DNA from: Nemopilema nomurai
Lineage: Eukaryota; Cnidaria; Scyphozoa; Rhizostomeae; Rhizostomatidae
NCBI GenBank assembly: GCA_003864495.1
Contig: ML133409.1
Coordinates: forward strand, 1,274,818-1,338,817
Length of the DNA stretch: 64,000 nucleotides
Direction: 5' to 3'
The position numbers and the translations under genes were made by a program. Shown here in pieces: positions 27,001 to 38,328 of the stretch; within the stretch, counting starts at the first letter, position 1; each line of letters opens with the position of its first letter. The notes under the pieces were generated by a model, which saw only the letters and a program-made list of their open reading frames with translations, searched no databases and was not told where the DNA came from.

Positions 27001-30000
27001 GCGTTGTACAAAAACTTCAATTATATCAACTCAGAAAGATGGCAGCAAGAAATCGCAGGTAATAAACGGACGTAAACTTTTGTCTGCATTTGAAGTGTAA
27101 TCCCCGCGTAAATTGCTCTGCTGTCACGTGCGTTTAGATACAACGTGCCGCTCAGCCAGCTGGCCATGACCATACTAAAATTGAGGAAAGTTACCCCCGG
27201 TTACAACTTTCATCTATGATGAAGTAGCAAGTAACCTCAGAACATTCAGTTAAAGGACGTCTTTACAAAAATCGATAAACCTACATGGATAATTCTCAAA
27301 CGTCCAGATAAAAAAGACAGATATTCGATTTTCGAAAAAATATTTATCGTTTAAGTCGAACCTCTCAGCATCTCAAAATGTTTTTTGGTTACAGTGAATT
27401 TTGTTTCTGATATGTCTAGAATACATCGCACTGAGTATCATCCTTAATTAATAATAATTGCCAATTTTGGTCATGGCACCAGTCACTCAGTATAAGTGAC
27501 GTTTAAACGAGAGAAAACATTTCTCTATGCGCAATAACTTCAAATCTAAGATAAAACGCTTTTGCACTATCAAATGATGTAAAGCTATTTCTTAGCATGC
27601 AATTGAAGTTTGATTACGCAGTCTTGTTTCTATGAGTTTTTGCTAGCCATTTCAACCATCTCCTCGTTTGGCTTTGTGGGTGCAGCTAATGTAGGAGGAA
27701 GTATAATTTCTGTGCCAGTCATCCGGTGAAAAGCTTTAAGCAGGGAGAGAACCCTGCCAGTTTGTGCTTACATCGATCTGAAACGTATCTGTTATAACAG
27801 GCAATGCACTAATTCTCTACACATTTTTTTTCCGATGTTTGTTGCCTGAACCTTTTACCTAGATGTTAGTGACCTTTGCAGTGCTTTGAAGTTACTCTTG
27901 TCAGTAGCTATTAGAAATGTTTATTGCAATGGTTTATGTACAAGTACAGACAAATGGACGTTTTCGTTTACAAAGGAGAATGTCTAATTTTCTAAAATGT
28001 TCTTTGTCTTTTTCACAAAGCATTTATTGAATATTTATCCTAGAAACTGTGTTTGATGTAATTAACCAAGAGACGGACAAGATTGAAGCCAAAAAGGGAA
28101 CAAAGATCAACCTGAATCATATAGGTGAGTGCCATCACATCATTGTATGACATCATAACACATGTATGACATCATAACACATGTATGACATCATAACACA
28201 TGTATGACATCATAACACATGTATGACATCATAACACATGTATGACATCATAACACATGTATGACATCATAACACATGTATGACATCATAACACATGTAT
28301 GACATCACCATATTCTTGCCTTTTGTCCAACATCTTGGGTGAGGACGTGTCACGAATTTTCACTCCTTTGTCTTGAGTCACTGTTCGTATGATGAGTATC
28401 TGTTTTTGGCCTTAAATGTAATGATAATCTGAAAGCATTACTTGCCGTCTCCTTTTAGGTTAATTGAGGTTATGATCAGGTAACTAAATGTATAAGTAAA
28501 CAAAGCAATAAGAGGAATAAAAAGCCTAACCAAGCTTGTTATTGCTTTGATGAAAAGTGCTTTGTCTTCGGTGTCCTCTTCCTGTATGCAATGAATACAC
28601 TAACCTTTGCAGAAATAACAGAATCCAGTGACTGTCTTCTCCACGGCTTCCTCAACAAACTCGGTGGACCATTCCAATCTCAGTGGCAGAAGAAGTACTT
28701 CTACTTGTTTCCAAATAGAATCGAATGGAGAGGAGAGCAGCTGGTAGGCCAATGTTGCTAGTACCTTCCTCTTGTTTTTAAATCAATCAAAATCTTTAGA
28801 TATTTAGCAGGGTGGAGAAAATGGAAGCTTTGAAATGGAAGCTGTCATCTCAACGGGGTTGCTCGTAATTCCATTTCTATGTGGCTCCAAACATGTTGTC
28901 AGGGGTGTGGGGCAGCATGGATCGAAGCCATAAGTCTTACTTAATCCAACTCCCATCCACCCCCCGGATTCAAGTGTCGCGCAACAGTTTTTGGCCAGTC
29001 AGTGACCGTTATGTCCATTAGAAATATGACCAAACGGACATCAATAGAAACTAGGACCTCGCAATGCAAAGATTTCCATCGATATTTGAGTTCTTGACTT
29101 GGCAAATCAGACTTGCCATAAATGGAATTGAACTCTCATCGATTTTATTTGAGTTGAGAAATGTTTAGTATTGCATCTGATAGCTATAAATTTGAAGGGT
29201 GTTAATTTACAGTTGCCTGAGAGCTGGCAACTTTTCTTTGAGACCAGCAGCGAAAATTCATATGTACCACCCTAGTGAATAGATTCATTTGCAAAAAGAT
29301 TTTGAGATTTAACAATGAGTTTGTTTGAACAGGTTTGCACTTTACACCAGATGTTCTATTCGAAAACCTTTGTACCAGAATCAAACCATTGTATCATACC
29401 CTAATTCTAATGTGTTTTTATTTCCTCTATTATTGTTTTTAGAATTCTCAGAAGAATCTGGTCCCTTTCGAGGATATTTTTACAATCGAAGAATGTCAAA
29501 TAAAAGGTTTCAAATGTATTAAAATCATATGCAGAGATCAAAAAGAACACACGCTAAGAGCAGAGGTTTGTACTTTGTAATTTTTCATCCTTGAATTTTA
29601 GATTGATGTCTTCTAAATGGAGTTGTCTCTAATTTGTGGCCAGGTTTGCATTAAGCGTAGACTGGTAGAAGGGTGGGCAATGATGCTCTAAGGACACGAA
29701 GAACAGTTATCGATAAACTCGATAAGTTATCGCATGATTCTTTCGACCACGCAGTCAAAATGGATCTTCGTGCTTTGGATTTTTATTCAAAGCTATTGGA
29801 GCTCGAAATTGTTAGTGAGGCCCTTCTTTGGAGGATGATCCTTTTGGTGCATGACTTCGTAGAATTTCTGGTTTATTCAGAATCCCCATTTTCTGCATCA
29901 AAGATAAAACACCCTAGATTATTTAGTGGCCAATAGGTACGAGCAACCTTTCTTGATGCTTCTCTCTCACGGTGCAGTTTCTTTGAGGTACCTTCGTGGC

Positions 30001-30569
30001 TTCTATTGATATCTCATATGACTGCTTTTAGAGTCTGGTCAGATGACCTGCAGTATTCTCTTTAAGTAACCTCTAAAACTATGGGCACTTTCTAGAATTT
30101 AGCAGTCCCTTCATCCTATTACGCTGGATTGTACAAGGAGTTCAGCAGTTTTGTGATAGCAAGAAATGTTATTTCTAGCTAGAGGCTCAATCAATCTTGC
30201 TCCAAATAAATTTTTTTTTTCGTCATGGTGATGGCTTCACGAGTTTGCACATGTGTCCTATTTCGGTCGACTAAGTCACCCTGAGGATCGTCGGCTGATT
30301 TAAAAGCTATGGGTAGTGTAGTATTGCATGCTACCACGTTGCATCGGCCTATCAGTGTGGCACCTTAAAATTGTGTGAGAATTCTTTTGCAGAGCGAAAC
30401 AGAATATGACGAGTGGATCAAGGAAATACGCCGCGCCCACGAAGAGGCCCAAATAATGGTTAGAACTGGAGCGAAAATTATGAGTAACTCGAAGAAATGC
30501 TTCCATTCGCAATCCAGCAAAGACAGTATCGATAACGATCGCAGCTTTTCGTCCGATAATCACGTATGA
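9017..30569 (+). CDS. GRK2: G protein-coupled receptor kinase, GRK2/3 (beta-ARK) class, 23 exons
   Basis: Coding exons: 9017-9129, 9777-9853, 14052-14125, 17365-17466, 18099-18173, 18639-18700, 19020-19071, 20142-20233, 21546-21633, 22007-22088, 22591-22643, 22903-22980, 23494-23588, 24423-24530, 24730-24796, 25582-25682, 25955-26021, 26283-26378, 26983-27058, 28044-28124, 28613-28743, 29443-29565, 30393-30569 (TGA). All introns are GT-AG and the frame holds throughout, giving 689 residues, the usual length for this family. The start is fixed by [20 protein letters not shown], the characteristic receptor-docking N-terminal helix, almost unchanged from vertebrates. The enzyme phosphorylates agonist-occupied GPCRs at the plasma membrane so that arrestin can bind and desensitise them; G-beta-gamma recruits it through the PH domain. 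The ATG context CAAAATGGCG is good. The C-terminal tail after the PH domain is unlike that of vertebrates. The vertebrate GRK2/GRK3 split postdates such animals, so GRK2/3 is the safer name. Confidence 0.97.
9854..14051 (+). other. GRK2/3 intron 2 (4.2 kb)
   Basis: The intron runs from GTAAGG to TTTTTAG. It is AT-rich, with no supported exon or RNA gene. It carries the ACGACCC-type repeat cluster near its 3' half and a 14-bp tandem (AAGTAGTTGAT) near 13733-13755. Confidence 0.8.
13046..13702. repeat. Cluster of ACGACYCAAACGACC-type repeats with a 12-bp array
   Basis: A 12-bp unit GACCCACGCAAA is repeated about four times at 13199-13252. Related direct copies lie nearby: ACGACTCAAAGGACCC near 13588 and ACGACGCAAACGACCC near 13666, each followed by AAACGACCAA and a GGAACCA-like string. 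An inverted copy, TTTTGGGTCGTTCGCGTC, sits at about 13630. The whole lies in GRK2/3 intron 2 and probably derives from a low-complexity mobile repeat. Confidence 0.6.
14126..17364 (+). other. GRK2/3 intron 3 (3.2 kb)
   Basis: The intron starts GTAGGT and ends TTTGTAG. Several short open frames occur near 16030-17046, but none has splice signals or a recognisable product. I see no repeat or RNA gene in it. Confidence 0.75.
20142..26378 (+). other. GRK2: GRK2/3 exons 8-18: AGC protein kinase domain and start of C-tail
   Basis: The Gly-rich loop GRGGFGEV is at residues 198-205, the ATP-anchoring Lys in YAMK is K220, the catalytic Asp in YRDLKPAN is D314, the Mg-binding Asp in DLG is D332 and the APE motif is at 355-357. 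All catalytic residues are present, so the enzyme should be active. The family uses DLG in place of the commoner DFG. Between helix C and strand 4 the sequence reads LSMVNCPFIV, three residues shorter than the vertebrate form at the exon 9/10 junction. The AGC tail motif [20 protein letters not shown] is in exon 18. Intron 14 uses GTTAGC, a weaker donor than its neighbours. Confidence 0.95.
23737..23830. repeat. ACTAATATTT tandem repeat
   Basis: Alternating units ACTAATATTTGC and ACTAATATTTAGTAC are repeated about six times in intron 13 of the kinase gene. Confidence 0.85.
28145..28305. repeat. 19-bp minisatellite, nine nearly perfect copies
   Basis: The unit GTATGACATCATAACACAT starts at 28145, 28164, 28183, 28202, 28221, 28240, 28259, 28278 and 28297 (last copy partial). 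Copies are identical, implying recent expansion. The array lies 20 bp inside intron 20 of the kinase gene, just after the donor at 28125. Each unit holds TGACATCA, one base from a CRE palindrome. Confidence 0.97.
28613..30569 (+). other. GRK2: GRK2/3 exons 21-23: PH domain and C-terminal tail
   Basis: The PH domain covers about residues 555-645, from [11 protein letters not shown] through [18 protein letters not shown] to [17 protein letters not shown]; the conserved C-terminal helix Trp is W639. In the family this domain binds PIP2 and free G-beta-gamma and brings the kinase to the membrane. The last 35 or so residues are Ser- and Asp-rich and do not resemble the vertebrate tail with its ERK-type SP site. 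Confidence 0.93.
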
Positions 30570-31929
30570 CGTCGACTCCCACGCACAGGCATTCACTCCT
30601 GAAAATTATGATTATTATGTACAGAATGTAATACGTGCCATGACGGACTGGCCATTAAAATGGCAAATCAAGATTTTGGCAATGCAGCTAATTTGTTTAC
30701 AATACGAAAAGCACCATGTCATGTCCAGTGTGACTTCAAGTGCATTTCTCATTGACCGGCGGAGAGGCGAAGGACTAGAATGTTTAGAATCCTTTAACAC
30801 CAGCATACACACTCTTAGACTGTTAACATGAGACAGGCGAATTCTAACTATTGCGCTTGACTACTATTGCGCTTGCCTTTTTAAGTAGCAAGTTGACATT
30901 GATTCATAACATTCCGCAGCCTGTTCCAAGCTTCCAGTCTGTTGTCAATAGTTTGCGGTAATTTTAGTTTCACTTCTGTTGAAACAACTCGGTGATTGTG
31001 TCGACAATCCTCCATGCTAGGGTGTCTGGCAGCTGCTAGTTTCCGGCTTATTTTGTGTTCTGCTGTCCCTTTAACATTGGTCACTGCGGAAAGCAGCTGC
31101 TGAATCGTTTGCTCTCGAGCGCATTACATTATAAGAGGGTTACTTTCGTTTAAGTGGACGTCTAAACTAGTTTCCTGAAGAGCGGGATGACTTTGATAAT
31201 CCGCTGTGGGAATTTTTATGCATAGGGCAGCTACAAGACGGAGAAAATTCACCGTTGGATCGGTGGATGCTAGTTGTCGATATCTCATATTGTAGATAAC
31301 TAGCTCTAAACGCCTCTTTGATGGAAAGGGGCATTTAATTCCAGGAACGAAAGTTATCTGAATCGCTAGAATAGTAAATCGGTCGAAGTTGTTGAGGTAC
31401 GCTGCCCTCTTGGTCCGGTGGTGTCAAAGGTCATAGATCACGAGGTTAAGCAAAGTAACCCTTTGTTATTTTGATTGAATGTGAACGCCTAGCTTGGGTT
31501 GCCATGATTCCAATCCCAGTTAGGCATGCAAAGGACCAATGACCAACGTGATAATACTTAAGGTGAACTTGCCTCTTCGCATACACCTTCTCTTGCTTAC
31601 ACATTTGGCGAACTCGTTAGCTTTGACTTTCAACTTTAAACTAGTGATTCAAGGATCGCTTTGTTTTTAACTCGCCTGCAGTTGCTAGACAACTTAGTCC
31701 AACCAATGTGCAGATTGCGCAATCTGCACCGTAGCTTCCTTCTCTAATGCTGTTGGTATATCCTTAATTGATTCCGCTGGTAATCAATATTTTAATGTTT
31801 ATTTCCATATTTCCAAGTGTAGGTATGATCCCGTTTTTAGCTTATAGGTACATTGTGATGTTTGCCGGCCTAACATCATTATGGCTGAGTTACAGGAACA
31901 GTATTCTCTATCGACAAGGCGCTAGTTTA

Positions 31930-31949
31930 CCCCCCCCCCCCCCCCCCCC
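31930..31949. repeat. Homopolymer run of 20 C
   Basis: Twenty consecutive C bases, followed by TACGCATG. The exact length is unreliable in assembled sequence. Confidence 0.95.
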
Positions 31950-34900
31950 TACGCATGAAATGAAAACTACCATTGCTAGTTTTTTGTTGTTAAATAGCAC
32001 TAGACTTTGGGCTAGTAACTTTACTCTGTAGTACCTTCTGGTAGCCCTTTGCTTATTTTTAATAAGAAGTGACAATTTATTGCAGCCAAGTATTGATGTC
32101 CGATTTCCATTTGGGGTTAAATGCGCTCGCGGGTGAGACACTCATATCTGAGCATTGACCGAAGCTCGACTTTCTTTTCGGCGCACGCGGCCACTCAACT
32201 CAGCGGCAAGATTTAGACAGAAAAATGGCAGAGAACACCATTCAAGAAATATGTCCCCGTTTGTGGGATGCATATTGCAGGGCTTACAAACTCCACAACG
32301 GACAGCGGAGTATAAAAAGTAGCAGCAATCTACGATTCGCAGCAGCCATGTTTTGTTTATGCTGCGTCCGCGCGAAAAGGTTGTGCGTCCGCTCGCTCAA
32401 ACAACTCGAATGAAAATCGGCCTTAAGAAATAACGCAGTATTTTGCAATGAACAGACCCGTGCGTGCAGTGCTGGGAGGTGAATTGTCACATCTCGCCAC
32501 TGAACTACACAAAACCTACCATGCCCATAAGTATTTGATCACCCACTCCCTCCCCATAATGCAATGGAAGTTGAGAGCATCTAGCCGCCCGCTGTCGAGA
32601 ATAGGCGGATTATTGTCCTGCTGAATTACGCACTTGTTTTTTGTGATTGTAGTTAAATCTCGCACATGTGTGACAAAGAATTCTACCAAAAGTTGTTATT
32701 CATGTTTGTATTGTACTCCAAACCTCGGCGATGCGCAGGCTCTGCTTTCTTACCCGCGGCAAACCTCGCTAATGCTGCGCTTCTAGCGCAATCACCTGCC
32801 AATCTTCCCAATTCGCTGGATCCCACATCTTTTATAGCGATGGACCATAGAAGCAACACGCTTTGCGATGAAAGCACTTGGTAATTGAGAATGTTATCAT
32901 TTTAACGCTAGTACTCACTGTGAGGGCTATTGAGTATGAATTTGCACAGGAATATTTGGTCTATGTACTGATTTTTATTTAAAGGATTTAGTTGCACACT
33001 ATATAGTTTGTCCGAAATAAGCAGGTTTCGAAGTTCTACAATCCACGCACAAGTCGTTTGTCTAGAGCATGCTAAGTAATACCAAGCCTGACAGTTTGAT
33101 TGTTTTCATAGAAGTTTCTCGCGATTTAATTACTTCCTAGGACTTGTTAATTTGATTCGAATAAATGGATAAGTGATTTGCTCTTTTTTAACTTAAATCA
33201 TAAATCACAGTCAAATTAAAGTACATGTTAATATTTTTCAGCAAGCAAATGGTAAATTGAGTAAATCATATTAACAACATAGATTGATAGAAGTATATAT
33301 ATAGATACATATATAGATATATAAATGTATGCATGGTAGAGTAAATATTTGTTGTGTAATCCACTGTTATGTAATTAGTATTTATTGTCACATGCCAAGG
33401 TTGAGTGTTCGATTTTTTTCATTGTGTATGCATGGCCGGAAGATTCGCACATGATTTTATCCAATCGTTCGAGAAGCTGAGTTCTTTGTTTCTCTTGCCT
33501 CGTCTTGACGCAGTCCTTATCAACGACAAATGTGACCAGCCTGTGAAACTTCCCTTGAAAGCGAAATTTTTAAAAACATTTTAGTTGTCAGAGTAAGGTT
33601 TTCAAACGAATTGCTAATAAGTTCATAATAAAAATTTTACAACACAGTAAGAAGGCTCTAGGTAGGAATATAGCCTACTACGCCTAATTATATTGTTAGT
33701 TGGAATTATTACAAAGATTGGATTTATCGAGAAGACAAGCTTTCTTGAAACGGGCAAGACCTGGTGAAAGGTGATCTTGCAGTCCAGGCTTTTGGGAGCG
33801 ACTTAAACATATTTAGAAACCCTACAAGCCGGAAAAATTGTTCTCGTTGGTGTTTCAATAGAAAGGCCTAACATTGATTGGCATAATTTTCATTAAAAAT
33901 AACAAAGGTATAGTTCTTATTATTCGCTTTCTCGTGTTTTGGTTTGCAAGTTATACGGTGCCAAAGAGTATCATTACTTTAATCCACATTTCTTGGAGAT
34001 CATCGATGCTATCATACTGAACCATTTGTCTTTTAAAACGTAGTAGCCTTCATTTGATTTCCTTCCATTTTTTGGCAAATAAAACTGTACCTAGCCTAGA
34101 CACAACAAGTCTAGTTAGTTTTATAAGCTTGAAACATGCCACTTTATTTTGAAAAATAGACTTCTTTTAAGAATTTAGCTACGAAAGATCTGGTTTTCTT
34201 CCATTCTTTGTGACAAATTTTGTAAGCAAACTAGATACAAAGATTAAGCTTCAGCGGACATGTTTCACATGATCCTTCTCAGACAAGAGTGAATAATTTC
34301 ACGATTTAAGTATAAGCAAAATATATTCAAAGCATTCTTGCGCTTTCTTGTTGATGCCAGATATTTCAACTTCTGAGTATTGCACACAATGGACAACGAA
34401 AAGTCATACTTCTAACTTTGTTAAGCTATTTCAAAAAGATTTTTTCCACCCTCCTGTTAGCAAGTTATCAATGGGTAACAATAGTAGACGACAAATATAA
34501 TGCAACGAAACATTTGTTGCTTTTTGTACAAACGTCACTCTTTAGAAATTATGCAAGATAATTTGCTGCCAGAGCACGAAGAGCAAGATGCCGTTTTTCT
34601 GTGGTCAAATGAAACTCATGAAGGTATCTTCACATGTTTCAAGACTTATTTTGTAAATAACTGGATTAGTGTTTGGTGTAGGATTTGACAAGGATGCTCT
34701 TCGTCAGACTTTTTTTTTGTTTTAAAGCGAAAAATATCTTAAAGGAGGTAGAAGAGTTGGGCCTAGTGATTACATGTGAACGTTATCTAAAGAGTGTCAG
34801 ATAGGAAGTTGATACTGTGTTGATTGCCGAAACAGAAAAAAGATCTCTATCACATTTTAATTGAGTTTTAGAAACAAGTGAGTCATTAAATGCAAAGAAA

Positions 34901-35644
34901 GCATAATTGACGGCAGTATCAAAGAAGAAGAATTCATAGAAATGCAATCTTACAGCACATTTAATAGAGATCAAACAAGTTCAAAAATTAAATCATCTTG
35001 GTAGCCTTTATGAGATGAATCTTATTAAGAGATGAAGTGAAGGCTATAGAGGCATTTAGAAAGAAAGAGAATCTTAAGATAATACATCAGTGTTTCCTCC
35101 AGTATGATTGATAGTGAAATGTAACACAAAGCTACGAACTTATAAACCTATCAAGCAGATTTTTAGAGCTGATGCTTCTTCTAACCTCCTTAATTTTCAA
35201 ATACAAGAAGTATATTACTATAATTACACGAAGCGATCACCAACTTCGAATTGAAACTGGCAGCTACCAGAAATCAGAAGTATCAATGCAAACTTGAGAC
35301 AAATGTAGTAGCTCAGGTTGAAAACGAAATCAATTTTCCTATTGCATGTGAAGCATATCGGGGCTTAAGGCAGACTTTACTCAGACTTTATTTCAATATT
35401 AACCTGTTAAATATATATTTAAACTATATATTGTCCTATCAATACGTTAGCAAGCAATAAAATTCGCAAAACTGTTAGAACAAGCAGCAGAACTCAGAAC
35501 AAAAACCCCAAAGTGTTTGATGCCCAAAGGTTTCTGCCCGTGAAATCAGGTGAAATCGTTTTATTGCTTTTCTAGTCACACTTTATTACTGCTCGCGTTT
35601 TGCCAAGGCCGTTTACAATGTAACTTTGTATTGTGCTAGAAAAA

Positions 35645-35790
35645 TATCACATCATATATCATACATCATGAATCATATATCATATACCATATATCATATG
35701 TCATATATCTTATGTCATATACCATATATCAAATATAATATGAAATATCATACCATATATCAAATATAATATATCAAATATCATACCATA
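35645..35790. repeat. ATCATAT-type microsatellite
   Basis: Imperfect runs of CATATATCAT, CATATACCAT and AAATATAATAT over about 145 bp, with no coding content. Confidence 0.9.
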
Positions 35791-37660
35791 TCATTCCGTG
35801 CATTTTGGGTTGGCCGGAAGCTCATGAAACCTAGAGGACTTGTAGGCAATGTATGGTTCTTCTTTTTGCAGAAGAGCAGAACAACATTTAGGAAGTCTCA
35901 CGCGAAAAGACAGTAGAATAGCATGCACGTAGGCTGTTTTCAGCTCATGACGAACTTATTTTGATAAAAGAAATACAATGCTTCGCGTTTGTCTATGTTA
36001 TGAAGATAGATTTTAAACACTGTAGTGATAAATTTGCATTCAAATCGCTATGGATTGAATTTTGAGCCTTTGTTACAAAGCCATTTTTATTACAATATCC
36101 AAATGTATGATATATGTTAACTTATGACCTGGTTTCAGCTTCTGGTCCATGGGACTCTCATCCGTTACTTTGATCCCTATGACTTTTGCCTGATAATGTC
36201 TCAACAGGCTTTAAAAGCATGCAGCCTAGGAAGTGGCGTGCCAAAGGGCTTTTGAATGGTGTGTTGTGGTACACGAGAAATTTACCGACAGGGTTGATTA
36301 AAGATAGTTAATCATAGCGCAGAAATTTTAAACTCTAGTACCATAGTGGTTCCTTTGTGTCTAAGCTGGATATAACAAAAGTGCAAATCTAATTATTCCC
36401 CGAAATACCGACACGCTGTTATAGTTGTTTCAACTTTACTGACAGGCAAAATGTTACCGACGGTTTCTACAAAAAGTGGAGGGGGGAGGGGGGGTTGTGA
36501 TGCCCCCACACCCCCTACTTTGGCACGCTTCTGAGCCAAGGTCACGGTATTTTAAGTTTGACTCACAACCATTCAATGCCCATTGCTTGCGCAGGTCTAA
36601 ATTTCTACCGATTAGGACCAACGAATTGACCTCTGGCCTATCAGGGGAGATCCAACTTTTACGTCGCCAAGGCTAAAATCAGATCTTGTATGGAGAACCA
36701 AGATCCGTGGAAAATTGTTCATGTTGTGCTGATAACGACAGTTTTTAGTGTTATTTTTCGAAGGCTTGACTTTCACTTTAGCCAGTCGGTTTATACAGCA
36801 ACAACAATATGGGCGTTTAAAAAATGGCGGGAAGCACGACACTCAGTATTTTAATTAAGGTTTTGGCGGGAGCCACGGCAGGCAACTTTTTGGTTTCAAA
36901 ATGACCGCGTTCAGCCAATGACCATGACAATGAACTCTGATAAAGTTTGGTTCAAGCCATGGTAGGCAATTCAGAGATTGGGAAAGTCAAAGTATGCCAG
37001 TCAAAACTGTGCACTTGCTCGAACGATGGAGCATCGAGGCCAGTGATTGCACAGTGAGACTGAAATAAAGACAGTTTGTGAAGAATGGTCGTTCAATTAT
37101 ATTATTAGCTGATGGACACAAATGGAAAACAATTCAAGCTGTTCTCTGTGTTTCAATGTTCGAGTCCGAAGTTTCCTGATAGAGAGAAATCGAGAGAACT
37201 GCAGTCTTGCGAGGTTGGTGCGCATACGTTATTAATTAAATCCAAGTAAACTATAGAACATTCAAGCTACACTAAAAATACTACTGGCTCTGTTTTGCAG
37301 GATTATGTATTGACTGAGCATTCATCATGAGTATTCCTTGAGCCTTGATTCTTACCTTACCCAAATACTACCCAAATTATCTGTTTTTTGTCTGCTTTTC
37401 CAACACTTGGTCCAACACGTAGCGAATGACTAGTGGACTTGAATATCAATGCCATCAGTTGTACACTTAAGGTACCAATGCTGAAAAAATACCAAGTTAT
37501 GAATAAAAGGGGATTTTTTGAAAATGTTTACATCATGCAGAAATGTGATATTTCCCTAAATATAATGATCATAACGCCAGCATTCCATTGCTCCCATTAT
37601 TCTCAATTCAGACTTGAAATTTTGGTTTTGAACACTTCGTAACAGGAAGAAATAATTCTA

Positions 37661-38328
37661 CAGTAAATCTCCGCATATAAGACCCTACAAAAGTAAGAAT
37701 ATAGAGACTGTTTTTCTTAAATCATGCACCTTGCAATTAAGGACCTGTTTTATTGTGATTAAATATAATGGGTTCTTATTCCAAGGGCAAAAAGTAAGAG
37801 ACTGAAATTGACAGATGCACCATCAATTGCAGTGAAAATATCACTACAATTGAAATATCCATGTGGCTTGTAGCTTGCCACAAATGTTTTTATAGATAAC
37901 TTTTGGAATACATTTGAAGGAGAACCTATACCAACTGAAGCATTGTTTGTGTAACATCCTTTGTTTCAAAACTCAAGGCTGTACTTATAGGTCATAAGCT
38001 TTGAAAACTAAATGTATTTTGATACACATTCTTATTAAGAAACTTTGTGAGTGGATTGACAAAACGGTTTGTTTGTGTTGGCTGTCTAAATCTGAGCATC
38101 CTCTCCTATGTAATATCCAACAATTTTGATGAGATTCTGAGCTTACAGTTGGAAATTGTGCCATTAATTACATTCCAAAAAGGAAAGGTTGAATGATGAA
38201 TCCTAAAATTAAAGCGTCCTTGGAATAAGAACATTTATACCCCGATATTAATCCAAGTACCTTTTCAATGAGAACCTATTTCAGCCTGAACCTCAAAAAA
38301 GTAGGTTCTTATATGCAGGGATTTACTG
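37661..38328. mobile_element. 668-bp MITE with TA target duplication (Tc1/mariner-like)
   Basis: The left end CAGTAAATCTCCGCATATAA matches the reverse complement of the right end ending in GGGATTTACTG, with about 25 of 29 bases matching. TA flanks both sides (37659-37660 and 38329-38330). An inner inverted pair, GTTCTTATTCCAAGG at 37772 and its complement at 38218, makes the element extended-palindromic. There is no transposase frame, so it is non-autonomous. Family assignment rests only on the TA duplication and end structure. Confidence 0.75.

Larger units (their letters stand above)
30570..37660. other. Gene-poor region between the kinase gene and the first MITE
   Basis: No gene is recognised. 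It should include the 3' UTR of the kinase gene; an ATTAAA at about 30654 is a possible poly(A) signal. It holds a run of 20 C (31930-31949), an AT microsatellite near 33295-33330, a CATATATCAT array near 35645-35790, and G- and C-rich strings at 36480-36520. Two short stretches of higher GC (32160-32420 and 32720-32885) have open frames but no recognisable product. Confidence 0.6.

Noticed and set aside
31768..32031. 87-codon frame containing a polyproline run
   Set aside because: The prolines come from the 20-C homopolymer; the rest has no recognisable content.
37150..37175. GTTCGAGTCC string resembling a tRNA B box
   Set aside because: No A box at the right distance and no cloverleaf can be drawn; not a tRNA or clear SINE.
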